Assembly: GCA_023434855.1 (NCBI GenBank)
Contig: JAEYSJ010000318.1
Location: 1 to 17,147 of the forward strand
Length of the DNA: 17,147 nt
Direction: 5' to 3'
Origin: Bacillota bacterium
GTDB taxonomy: Bacteria; Bacillota_C; Negativicutes; JAEYSJ01
Part shown: positions 8,025-14,228 of the stretch, one piece after another
How the letters are laid out: each line of letters opens with the position of its first letter
Numbering within the stretch: the first letter of the stretch is position 1
Position numbers and translations under genes: made by a program
Notes under the pieces: generated by a model
Database searches by the model: none
What the model was told of the DNA's origin: nothing
The model's input: only the letters and a program-made list of their open reading frames with translations

Positions 8025-9215
8025 ATGGCAACCAATGTTTCTAATTTATGGACGAAAGACTTCATTTTATTTACTATTTCTAATACCTTTTTATTTAGTG
8101 GCTTTCATATCTTTTTGCCAACACTTCCGATTTATGTCTTAAATCAAGGCGGAACTAGTACCGATGTCGGTTTATTATCTGCAATTTTTGTATTTTGCGC
8201 CATTCTGATTCGCTTTTTTACAGACTATGGAATAAAAAAATGGGGGGAAAAATATTATTTATACATTGGCTGTACGTTATGTTTTGTTGCAGCCATAAGT
8301 TATATTTTAGCAACTACAGTACCTCGATTACTTTCCTTACGGGTTGTCCATGGGCTGGGGTTTGGCATAGCCACTACATTATATGCTACCATTGTCTCCG
8401 ACCTAATCCCGAAGTCACGTCGCGGAGAAGGAATAGGTTATTTTGGACTAGGCACCACACTGGCAATGGCAATTGCTCCAGGCCTCGGGGTATGGATTGT
8501 TGATAACTTTTCTTTTAATAGTTTATTTGTAGTGGCAACAATCAGTCAGATTTTTGCACTCTTTTGCCTAAGCCTCTGTTCCATTCCCACTGACCGGTCT
8601 GTACATGCAGAGAAGCAAGAAGAATCCTTATTTATAGATAAGCTGGTTGAAAAAAGTCTGCTTTATCAAGCCTTTCTTGCCCTATTGTTCGGGGTTTGTA
8701 TCGGCGGCATTTTAAATTTCATCGCTTTACTAGCCAAAGAAGCTCACATTGCCAACTCAGGGGCTTTCTTTTTGATGTGCACCGTATGTATCTTTTTATC
8801 CCGGTTAGTAACAGGCCGAATATTTGATAAAAAAGGGCCCGCCTGGGTTATTTTACCTGGCACAATATTATTTTTATTAGGGTTTGTGGTTTTGGCCCAA
8901 AGCAACAACATGACTTCTTTTTTAGCAGCCTCAGCCCTATACGGCTTTGGCTACGGCACCATTTTTACAGCATTACAAACCTGGATGTTTAATCTTGTTC
9001 CACCAGCAAAACGTAGTGCAGCCAGTGCGACCTTTTATAATATGATTGATATCGGCAATGGTGTTGGTTCGGTCGCCTTAGGGATGCTCGCAGGGAAACT
9101 TGGCTATGCATCGATTTATTGGTGCTCTGCTATCATCATGGGTATTTTTCTCTTAAGCTATATATGGTTCGTAATTCAGGAAAAATATGATACAGCAACT
9201 AATCTGGACATATAA
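8025..9215 (+). CDS. MFS transporter, probable drug efflux
   Basis: Proton-driven export is the likely role. The protein has 396 residues and about 12 hydrophobic segments, in two halves separated by a charged loop near residues 190-210 (DRSVHAEKQEESLFIDK). Motif-A-like loops follow helix 2 (FFTDYGIKKWGEKYY) and helix 8 (RLVTGRIFDKKGP). A conserved RVVHGLGFGIATT segment and a motif-C-like GTTLAMAIAPGLGVWI in helix 5 mark antiporters. The frame is open further upstream, but the ATG at 8025 follows AGAAAGGA by about 10 bases and starts one base after marR, so it is preferred. Pairing with MarR supports a stress-induced efflux pump. The substrate cannot be read from sequence. Confidence 0.9.
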   Translation: MATNVSNLWTKDFILFTISNTFLFSGFHIFLPTLPIYVLNQGGTSTDVGLLSAIFVFCAILIRFFTDYGIKKWGEKYYLYIGCTLCFVAAISYILATTVPRLLSLRVVHGLGFGIATTLYATIVSDLIPKSRRGEGIGYFGLGTTLAMAIAPGLGVWIVDNFSFNSLFVVATISQIFALFCLSLCSIPTDRSVHAEKQEESLFIDKLVEKSLLYQAFLALLFGVCIGGILNFIALLAKEAHIANSGAFFLMCTVCIFLSRLVTGRIFDKKGPAWVILPGTILFLLGFVVLAQSNNMTSFLAASALYGFGYGTIFTALQTWMFNLVPPAKRSAASATFYNMIDIGNGVGSVALGMLAGKLGYASIYWCSAIIMGIFLLSYIWFVIQEKYDTATNLDI

Positions 9216-9274
9216 ATGCAAAAGGATACCATTAGATTTCTTCAGGCTGAAATGATATGAGGTGAGAATTTTGG

Positions 9275-9405
9275 AAGGGACACGGGGACAGGTTTACTGT
9301 CCCTTATATTCTATCAATTACACTTTTGGATATTCCTGTTATCCGTGCTAATTGCCTTATTGTAACACCTTGTGAGGGACAACGTTCCTGTCCCCCTGTC
9401 CCCGG
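9275..9405. mobile_element. Deleted RAYT/REP mini-element inside a recombinase gene
   Basis: Inverted REP-like ends bound about 130 bases. The end at 9277-9303 (GGGACACGGGGACAGG... with GGGACAG-GTTTA-CTGTCCC hairpin) faces an inverted relative at 9376-9403 (GGGACA...TGTCCCCCTGTCCCC). Between them only the last ~22 codons of a transposase survive. The outer side of 9404 reads straight into a serine recombinase gene, which is cut at that point. It looks like an internally deleted, non-autonomous copy. The hairpin may double as a terminator for the MFS gene. Confidence 0.6.
9304..9373 (-). pseudogene. C-terminal remnant of a REP-associated (Y1) transposase
   Basis: The minus-strand frame ending TAA at 9304 reads GVTIRQLARITGISKSVIDR, a helix-turn-helix tail like those that end RAYT transposases (PF01797-type) in Firmicutes. 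A diverged copy of the same tail is at 11768-11872. The catalytic HUH and tyrosine part is absent. Family identity is from recalled consensus, not a search. Confidence 0.5.
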
Positions 9406-9526
9406 TTGTTTGATTTTCAAGCGATTCACCTTGCGTTTCACTTCCTGATGATACCCTAGCATAAGCACAAACTCTTTTTCGTTTCAGTGCAAGTGATTTT
9501 GTAGGTTCAATGATTCTGACCCTCAT
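9404..9526 (-). pseudogene. 5' fragment of a large serine recombinase
   Basis: Starts at ATG 9526 behind a strong GGGAGGAG site. The peptide MRVRIIEPTKSLALKRKR, then VCAYARVSSGSETQGESLEN, is the N-terminus of a large serine recombinase; the catalytic serine lies in the YARVSS motif. After about 41 codons the frame enters the REP-type element at 9403 and has no further recombinase sequence, on either side of the element. The enzyme is dead. A longer reading from 9568 that continues through the repeat is not meaningful. Confidence 0.75.
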
Positions 9527-9689
9527 GCAAAATCTCCTCCCTATCAAATTTACAATACTATTCATCACTCTGCAGGACTATAAAGTCAAGTCAATACAGA
9601 TTGCTATCTAAATACATAAAATTAGCCAGCATATCAGCCAAAAAATGCAGGCTGTATAAATTTACATAAGTGAAGATTTAGCAAGTCAT

Positions 9690-9718
9690 TTGATGAACTT
9701 TAATTTGTTTCCTATCAT
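9690..9718 (+). promoter_or_regulatory. Candidate promoter of the 86-residue protein gene
   Basis: TTGATG (9690-9695), 17 bases, TATCAT (9713-9718). The expected start is near 9725, giving a leader of about 34 bases with AAAGGGTGATG ahead of the ATG. Confidence 0.5.
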
Positions 9719-9758
9719 ATTATGTTATATAAAACTTTTAAAGGGTGATGTCGTCATA

Positions 9759-10019
9759 ATGAGACAATACGGACCTCCGACCGCTCCGCCACCAACAGTT
9801 ATTCCCAAAAAGCCATCATACTCTTATATCATTGATTGCTTACACTACACCACGTATGTATGGTTGAAGAATGGAAGACAATTTTGGTTTTATCCAACAA
9901 GCGTAGAGTATGGCGCAGTTACGGGCTATAGATGGACTGGAAGGTATTGGACATTCTATGGTTTCGACTCAAGATTGATTGATGAAGTTGCATGTTTGGT
10001 TCCTACACCTTATCGTTAG
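9759..10019 (+). CDS. Small conserved-type protein of unknown function (Pro-rich N-terminus, aromatic core)
   Basis: Eighty-six residues. The frame is open 23 codons further upstream, but the ATG at 9759 follows AAAGGGTGATG and yields a compact product. It opens with a proline-rich segment (MRQYGPPTAPPPTVIPKKP), then has a Tyr/Trp-rich core: YTTYVWLKNGRQFWFYP, YRWTGRYWTFYGFD, and a final IDEVACLVP. I recall similar small Firmicute proteins with a 'TYVWLxNGxxFWxYP...GxRW.G..W..FGxD...I' pattern, of unknown function and sometimes linked with sporulation or the cell surface; that link is uncertain. There is no signal peptide. It has its own promoter and a textbook terminator, so it is an intact monocistron amid decayed genes. 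Confidence 0.75.
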   Translation: MRQYGPPTAPPPTVIPKKPSYSYIIDCLHYTTYVWLKNGRQFWFYPTSVEYGAVTGYRWTGRYWTFYGFDSRLIDEVACLVPTPYR

Positions 10020-10032
10020 AGACTAAATGCTA

Positions 10033-10069
10033 AAAGGGCGTTCCAATTTGAACTGCCCTTTATTTTTTT
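10033..10069 (+). terminator. Rho-independent terminator
   Basis: AAAGGGC and GCCCTTT arms, extended by TTC/GAA pairing inside, are followed by ATTTTTTT. It lies 14 bases after the stop of the 86-residue protein gene. Confidence 0.9.
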
Positions 10070-10115
10070 GGGTATTTCGGTTAAACAACATTTATCTTTC
10101 ATAAATTCATTAACG

Positions 10116-10376
10116 TTAGTCCCTATTGCTTTTATATTCACCATCATCCTCTGTTACAACCCGAATCACCAAATTACCCTGACCCTCTTCCACTGAAATA
10201 TAACTTCCTGTTTTAAAACCAAGCCCTCCCTTACTGTTATGTAAGGTTAACTCTGTATCTTCTAAATAGCAAGCAAAAGTGCATTACTTTTGTAAAAGTT
10301 TCTTGTTGATCGAACTAATGGACTATCCAGATAACCCGTTCATTTGACCATAATTATATGAATAAATATTACCCAT
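10116..10376 (-). pseudogene. Decayed small gene with two in-frame stops
   Basis: From an ATG at 10376 one frame reads MGNIYSYNYGQMNGLSG, stop, SISSINKKLLQK, stop, then about 51 codons of protein-like sequence (YLEDTELTLHNSKGGLGF, SYISVEEGQGNLVIRVVTED) to a TAA at 10116. All three pieces share the same frame, which supports an 86-codon gene with two nonsense mutations. The ATG directly follows the stop of the preceding remnant on the same strand, as in an operon. No family is recognised; the C-terminal part looks like a small beta-rich domain. Confidence 0.5.
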
Positions 10377-10377
10377 T

Positions 10378-10620
10378 TTACAATAATTTTGGAACTTTAT
10401 ACACATGTTGCTTTTCATAAACTGTATAATGAATAAGATTAGCCAGCTTCTCCACCAAGACGCGTAAATCCTGGCTTTTCAAATTTACGGAAGGGTTTAT
10501 TATTGGACGAAAAGCGCCATCCCAAACTGGAGTGGCGCTTTCTACATGACAATGCTTATCGGACGCAAGTTGTACATGTACTATTGTTTTTCCATTGGGA
10601 AACGATTTCGTAGAATTAGA
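10378..10620 (-). pseudogene. Open stretch of 80 codons without a start, probable gene-tail remnant
   Basis: The last part (NPSVNLKSQDLRVLVEKL, ANLIHYTVYEKQHVYKVPKL) has the amphipathic character and codon use of a real C-terminus. It ends one base before the ATG of the next decayed gene. The first third overlaps the end of the membrane-protein gene in another frame and crosses a terminator hairpin, so only about the last 45 codons are likely ancestral. No domain is recognised. Confidence 0.35.
10510..10541 (-). terminator. Terminator of the membrane-protein gene
   Basis: AAAGCGCCA pairs with TGGCGCTTT; on the minus strand the stem is followed by TTTTCG. It lies about 40 bases after the stop at 10581. 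It is nearly the same sequence as the terminator at 11692-11724, apparently a recurrent terminator type in this genome. Confidence 0.7.
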
Positions 10621-11013
10621 TTAATTGTAATAGGTAGTATTATGAAAACAGCCAAAAGACAAATCCATTGAATCCATTCTTTTTCTAAAATAGTAATCGA
10701 AAATTGTCCGCCATTATCATTTATTATTATTGAGTAATTGAGCATTATTAAACAAAAAGGTGTGAGACCTGTTAGTAATTGTACAAGAAAATATTTATAA
10801 ATATTTTCGTTCTTTCTTCTGCTCATTGATATGCATTTCCAATTAACCAATATAAATATAAAAGCATAAATTACTAAACCTATAGGCCCCATATTAAGCA
10901 CCATAAGTAAAAAAAAATAATAAACAAAATAAAAGAAATAAGCCAAATATTAAAAGAACTGTTGCTGTAAATACCGAACTAATGTAAAATTGAAATCTTT
11001 TTACATAATCCAA
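10581..11013 (-). pseudogene. Small membrane protein gene split by a nine-base homopolymer
   Basis: From a TTG at 11013, 7 bases after AAGAAGGGGG, a frame encodes MDYVKRFQFYISSVF and a hydrophobic helix, then stops shortly after a run of nine T (10911-10919 as A on the plus strand). Removing one T joins it to the second frame (VLNMGPIGLVIYAFIF, WKCISMSRRKNENIYKYF, and two further helices) ending RNRFPMEKQ. The joined product is about 143 residues with roughly four membrane helices. The 121-residue piece on its own would start at a TTG without a ribosome binding site, so it is not the native start. This is a frameshift, a phase-variable tract or a sequencing error. No family is recognised. Confidence 0.6.
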
Positions 11014-11119
11014 ATATTAACCCCCTTCTTGTTATCTAGAGAATATTTCCATTTTCACCTTTGAAATTCTTTAAATTATTTATTCAGAAGCGTTCTTACC
11101 GTAAATAAGGTTATCGGTC

Positions 11120-11148
11120 TTGAGAATATCTTACAATGTAGTTATTAA
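11120..11148 (+). promoter_or_regulatory. Possible promoter of the 152-residue protein gene
   Basis: TTGAGA (11120-11125), 17 bases, TATTAA (11143-11148). It would give a leader of about 70 bases. The match is moderate. Confidence 0.3.
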
Positions 11149-11225
11149 ATATTCTAAATTACCAAGCAGGTACTGGCTAATATTGGTAGAAAAACAGTTA
11201 ATATTTAGTAAAGGAGGTTAGATGT

Positions 11226-11684
11226 ATGAATCATACAGTTAAAGACTGTTTCCAAATTACCTTGCCTGAAGACAGGGAAGTTCATTATCCAATTGTTCAG
11301 ATTACTCTAATGTCTCATTCTCCTGATAGAAAGTTTCAAGTAAGAGCAGACGTACGGCAATCTCCCATTCCCCAAAAGGATAATGAGTACATAAGAAGAC
11401 TTCAAAAACATGCTGTAAGATCCAAAGATGTTCCTCACGCGTTAGAGGAAAGCGGCAGCTTGCATATAGACAATCAAGAAGCTCAATGGTCACTATTCTC
11501 ATTTCATGATACTTTCCATGAGGATACAGATATCCCTTCAAAAACAAAAAAATATTGGCTTCTCTACCACGTACAAACTTCAGAAAAGACCTATTCCATT
11601 AATTTTCATGGTGATTATGATAATTTAGAAACTGACCGTAAAACCATCGATGAAATTATATCGAATTTCAAAATACTAAAGTAA
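11226..11684 (+). CDS. Hypothetical protein, possible DcrB/PsbP-like fold
   Basis: Intact 152-residue gene with a very strong AAAGGAGG site 8 bases before the ATG. Another ATG at 11222 is in a different frame and stops after six codons. No signal peptide or membrane segment is visible. The layout resembles small DcrB/PsbP-like proteins: an opening 'FQITLPED' strand, alternating strands (YPIVQITLMSHS, QWSLFSFHDTF, YWLLYHVQTSEKTYSINFHG), and a last helix IDEIISNFKIL. That family includes membrane-stress proteins and some toxin-immunity partners. The resemblance is by pattern only and I do not assign a function. It has its own terminator and no operon partner. Confidence 0.7.
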   Translation: MNHTVKDCFQITLPEDREVHYPIVQITLMSHSPDRKFQVRADVRQSPIPQKDNEYIRRLQKHAVRSKDVPHALEESGSLHIDNQEAQWSLFSFHDTFHEDTDIPSKTKKYWLLYHVQTSEKTYSINFHGDYDNLETDRKTIDEIISNFKILK

Positions 11685-11691
11685 TAATACG

Positions 11692-11724
11692 AAAGCGCCG
11701 CTATGTTTGAAGTGGCGCTTTTTT
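11692..11724 (+). terminator. Rho-independent terminator
   Basis: AAAGCGCC...GGCGCTTT stem followed by a T-run, eight bases after the stop of the preceding gene. The sequence is closely similar to the hairpin at 10510-10541. Confidence 0.9.
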
Positions 11725-11767
11725 ACGTAACGCAAGATTATAAGACGCTAATAATATAGGTTTTCGC

Positions 11768-11872
11768 TCAATAGGGGACACGGGGACAGGTCCATCGTCC
11801 CGACTTTACTCTATCAATCATGCTTTTCGATATTCCTGTTAACCATGCTAATTTCCTTTCCGTTATCCCTCG
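11768..11872 (-). pseudogene. Second RAYT transposase C-terminal remnant with its REP repeat
   Basis: About 80 bases align with 9279-9360 (both strands share TATTCCTGTTA, TGCTAATT and CTATCAAT blocks). The minus-strand frame reads GITERKLAWLTGISKSMIDR and then runs on through the REP core (11774-11791) to a TGA at 11768, so the original stop is lost. Only the tail of the transposase is present; the inverted partner repeat seen at 9376-9403 is missing here. Confidence 0.5.
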
Positions 11873-11890
11873 AAATGCCATATACTTTTT

Positions 11891-11940
11891 CGCGAAAATC
11901 GTTTATTTTTGCGCATTTGTGCTACCCCCGGGGGCAGCAC
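11891..11940. repeat. Palindrome-plus-GC-hairpin module, copy 1
   Basis: CGCGAAAAT (11891-11899) and ATTTTTGCG (11905-11913) form an imperfect palindrome. After five bases comes the hairpin GTGCT-A-CCCCC/GGGGG-C-AGCAC (11919-11940). The same architecture recurs at 12100-12148. I do not recognise a known element. There is no T-run, so it is not a simple terminator. Confidence 0.6.
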
Positions 11941-12036
11941 AATTTTCATAAAATATGTTTCCATATACCTACAAAAGCACACTACCCTCGAGGCATTTAG
12001 ATGACAGGAACCCCCAAAACCCTTTAAAATCAAGCC

Positions 12037-12093
12037 TTATACCTTTTCTATCAACACAACGCACTCAACGTGTGTTTTGATAGATAGATGATA
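12037..12093 (-). pseudogene. 18-codon HVECV gene-tail remnant
   Basis: The frame reads YHLSIKTHVECVVLIEKV and stop. 'THVECVVLIEK' matches the way many RlmD-type 23S rRNA methyltransferases end, and a 20-base block here is identical at 16 positions to one at 7171-7190. A TAG closes the frame upstream, so nothing but the tail is left. Family identity is inferred from the motif only. Confidence 0.35.
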
Positions 12094-12099
12094 CTAATA

Positions 12100-12148
12100 C
12101 GCGAAATTATTAATTTTGCGTAAAGGTGCACCCCCTGATAGGGGGGTG
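12100..12148. repeat. Palindrome-plus-GC-hairpin module, copy 2
   Basis: CGCGAAATT (12100-12108) and AATTTTGCG (12112-12120) form the palindrome. Eight bases on, CACCCCC (12129-12135) pairs with GGGGGTG (12142-12148) around a short loop. It has the same orientation as copy 1, about 209 bases away. The sequence diverges but the layout is kept. Confidence 0.6.
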
Positions 12149-12210
12149 TCGTTTGCTGTTATGGGTTCAGATTTTTTACGAAATAATCACCAATTATGAT
12201 AAATAATCGT

Positions 12211-13311
12211 TTAGGAATCTTGGACTACAATATGATCGTAACGGTAAGTCGGATTAGGCCGTCCTGGTTTTAAGCATTTTACAGCTACGAATTCTGAAAT
12301 TATATTATTGCCGCCAGCTTTGGAAATCTCCTCTAAGACAATAGCTTTAAGTGTATCCGGCTCCATCTGTGCTCGAGCGTTAAGTGTCATAACTGCTTCT
12401 TTGCCTTCCCCAGCAGACCCACGAACATTTAGAGAATTTTGGGAACCCGTGATATTGCCAATCACAAAGCAATTGCCTGTTTTAATAAGCAACTTCACAT
12501 GACCAATAGTAGCATTTAACTCTTTGAAACGTCGATTCAATGCCTTAAGCAAATTCTCGGCAAAACTATCCCAGTTTGCAAGCTTACTTTGTAGTTTGAC
12601 AGTGGTATTGAGCCATCCGAGAACAGCTTCCCCTTCGGCGTAAACATCATAGTCAACCTCTGCCAAATGGATTCCAGCTTCAGAACACTGCATTACCTCG
12701 TTTAACCAAGTTTCCAAACCTTCTCCGGTCTTGGCACTGACGGCATATATTTTAGCCCATGGCCACTCTTCAGCAGTACGTTTTTTCAACGTTGCGACTG
12801 CTTCGGGGTTTAGCAGGTCTGTTTTGTTGATAACAATCAAATCTGCCTCTTCAAGCTGTTTTTTGAGGATATATACTGCGCTCATATGAAGTCCCGACAT
12901 TTTCCCGTCCAGAATATCCGTCAGTTGCGCAGGATCAACGAGCACCGAAAGCGGAGCAATGCTTAAGCTTTCAGTGAACTTATCTTTCAATGGCTGCAAT
13001 ATTGTTGCAGAAAGATCGGTGCAACTGCCAACAGGTTCGGCAATAATAACATCCATAGCCTCTTTGTCATTAATAAAAGCAATCGCGTCAGTAAACCCTT
13101 GGAAATTGCAGCAAAAGCAGCTCCCGCTCACTTCCAAGACAGCGGTATCTATATGTTCAAGAAACACTGTATCTACCAACTCGGATGCCTGGTCATTGGT
13201 AATTAATCCGATTTGTTTGCCCATTTGACTTAATTTGCGGGCGACCTCCCCAAGAAGCGTTGTTTTCCCGGCGCCAAGAAATCCTCCGACTAAAATGATC
13301 TTAGTTTTCAT
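12211..13311 (-). CDS. CobW/G3E-family (COG0523) P-loop GTPase
   Basis: Metal-chaperone or cofactor-insertion type GTPase, cytoplasmic, 366 residues. Visible motifs are Walker A GGFLGAGKTT (9-18), the metal-binding CxCC motif of the family at C65-C67-C68 (GSCFCCNF), the Walker B region VIIAEPVGSCTD (88-99, with an extra C97), and guanine-specificity NKTD (162-165). A C-terminal domain of about 150 residues follows (GHVKLLIKTGNCFVIGNI), without the histidine-rich stretch of Zn-type members. ATG at 13311 has AAGGGAAG about 13 bases upstream, a rather long spacing. It is the last gene of the arsM-aquaporin-GTPase row, 41 bases after the aquaporin. The partner metal or enzyme is unknown; context points to metalloid handling or to the methyltransferase. 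Confidence 0.9.
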   Translation of the reverse strand: MKTKIILVGGFLGAGKTTLLGEVARKLSQMGKQIGLITNDQASELVDTVFLEHIDTAVLEVSGSCFCCNFQGFTDAIAFINDKEAMDVIIAEPVGSCTDLSATILQPLKDKFTESLSIAPLSVLVDPAQLTDILDGKMSGLHMSAVYILKKQLEEADLIVINKTDLLNPEAVATLKKRTAEEWPWAKIYAVSAKTGEGLETWLNEVMQCSEAGIHLAEVDYDVYAEGEAVLGWLNTTVKLQSKLANWDSFAENLLKALNRRFKELNATIGHVKLLIKTGNCFVIGNITGSQNSLNVRGSAGEGKEAVMTLNARAQMEPDTLKAIVLEEISKAGGNNIISEFVAVKCLKPGRPNPTYRYDHIVVQDS

Positions 13312-13352
13312 AAAAACTCATCTTCCCTTCATTTATGATAAATAACTCGGAT

Positions 13353-14159
13353 TCAGCAACATTTGCATTCAGTTTTTTTCATCAGCGGCTCCAATACGCG
13401 TGTAAACAGTAACCCTGCCGCTAGAGCCCCAATCACGGGAGCAAGCATGTACACATAGAAGAATCCTCCGGACTGGTCAGGAAAAGCCGCACTCCCCCAG
13501 CCAAAAAGCCACGCAACAAGGCGGGGACCGAAATCACGGGCGGGATTCAATCCAGCCTGAGTTAGCGGTGCGACCAGACAAATTGCCGAACTTACCGAAA
13601 GTCCAATAAATAATGGCGCAACATTGTCATCCGGTCTGCCAAGATTGCATCCTTCCGTCAGCGAAAATATCATGAGTACAAGCAAAAAGGTCCCAATAGC
13701 TTCAGCACCCATTGCTAAAGGCATGGAAACTACAGTTGTGCTTCCGGGAAGCTGATAATACTCTCCGAATATTTTCGCTATTTTCATGGAATCCGGTGTG
13801 CCGCGCACAATATGCTGAACCGCCTCAATAGCAACAATTGAAGGGTTAAACAGGATATAAAGGGTGAGCCCTGCACAAAAAGCACCGAGAAACTGGCCGA
13901 TCACATAAGCCGGCATTTTTCGCAATGCCATTCTTTTGCTTGCCACCATGGCCAAAGAAACTGCGGGATTAAGGTGAGCACATGATAAATGTCGTGTGGC
14001 ATAAATAGCCAAGCTAACCCCGACACCCCAAATCAAGGCGATTTGAAATAAGCCGCTATGGGAATTGAAGAGGACAGACACCGCAACAGAGCCGCACCCA
14101 AACAGAACCAACAAAAAAGTCCCTAAACATTCACCGATAAAATCACGTATGTATTCCAT
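13353..14159 (-). CDS. Aquaglyceroporin (MIP family) with Cys-rich tail, putative metalloid channel
   Basis: Membrane channel of the MIP family, 268 residues, about six helices. Both pore motifs are present: NPA at 64-66 (AHLNPAVSLA) and NPA at 205-207 followed by the selectivity arginine (GLNPARDFGPR). The LNPARD form and the long loop at about 106-145 fit the glycerol-channel branch. The C-terminus KKTECKCC is unusual and could bind a thiophilic metalloid. An ATG at 14168 is right against GGAG, so the ATG at 14159, nine bases from GGAG, is preferred. It lies 69 bases after arsM and 41 before the GTPase. AqpS-type channels in ars operons move arsenite or methylarsenite; that role here is inferred from context. 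Confidence 0.9.
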   Translation of the reverse strand: MEYIRDFIGECLGTFLLVLFGCGSVAVSVLFNSHSGLFQIALIWGVGVSLAIYATRHLSCAHLNPAVSLAMVASKRMALRKMPAYVIGQFLGAFCAGLTLYILFNPSIVAIEAVQHIVRGTPDSMKIAKIFGEYYQLPGSTTVVSMPLAMGAEAIGTFLLVLMIFSLTEGCNLGRPDDNVAPLFIGLSVSSAICLVAPLTQAGLNPARDFGPRLVAWLFGWGSAAFPDQSGGFFYVYMLAPVIGALAAGLLFTRVLEPLMKKTECKCC

Positions 14160-14228
14160 ACCAACCATCTCCTAAACATTTATTATTGTCAATCCGGCGC
14201 CTTTTGCAATTAATAAAACAATGTATTA

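Larger units (their letters stand above)
11725..12210. other. 485-base gene-free region of repeats and remnants
   Basis: No complete gene. It holds a REP plus transposase-tail remnant (11768-11872), two copies of a palindrome-plus-hairpin module (11891-11940 and 12100-12148) and a short HVECV tail (12037-12093). The space directly after the G3E GTPase gene has no clear T-run terminator. Confidence 0.6.

Noticed and set aside
9314..9568. An 84-residue intact resolvase-like protein
   Set aside because: Only the first ~41 residues from 9526 are recombinase; the rest is translation through a REP-type repeat and an out-of-frame transposase tail.
11222..11242. Upstream ATG as start of the 152-residue gene
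   Set aside because: Different frame, stops after six codons and is only four bases from the ribosome binding site; the ATG at 11226 has proper spacing.
7353..11791. CRISPR array formed by the GGGACA repeats
   Set aside because: Copies are irregularly spaced, in both orientations, tied to transposase tails, and there are no cas genes.
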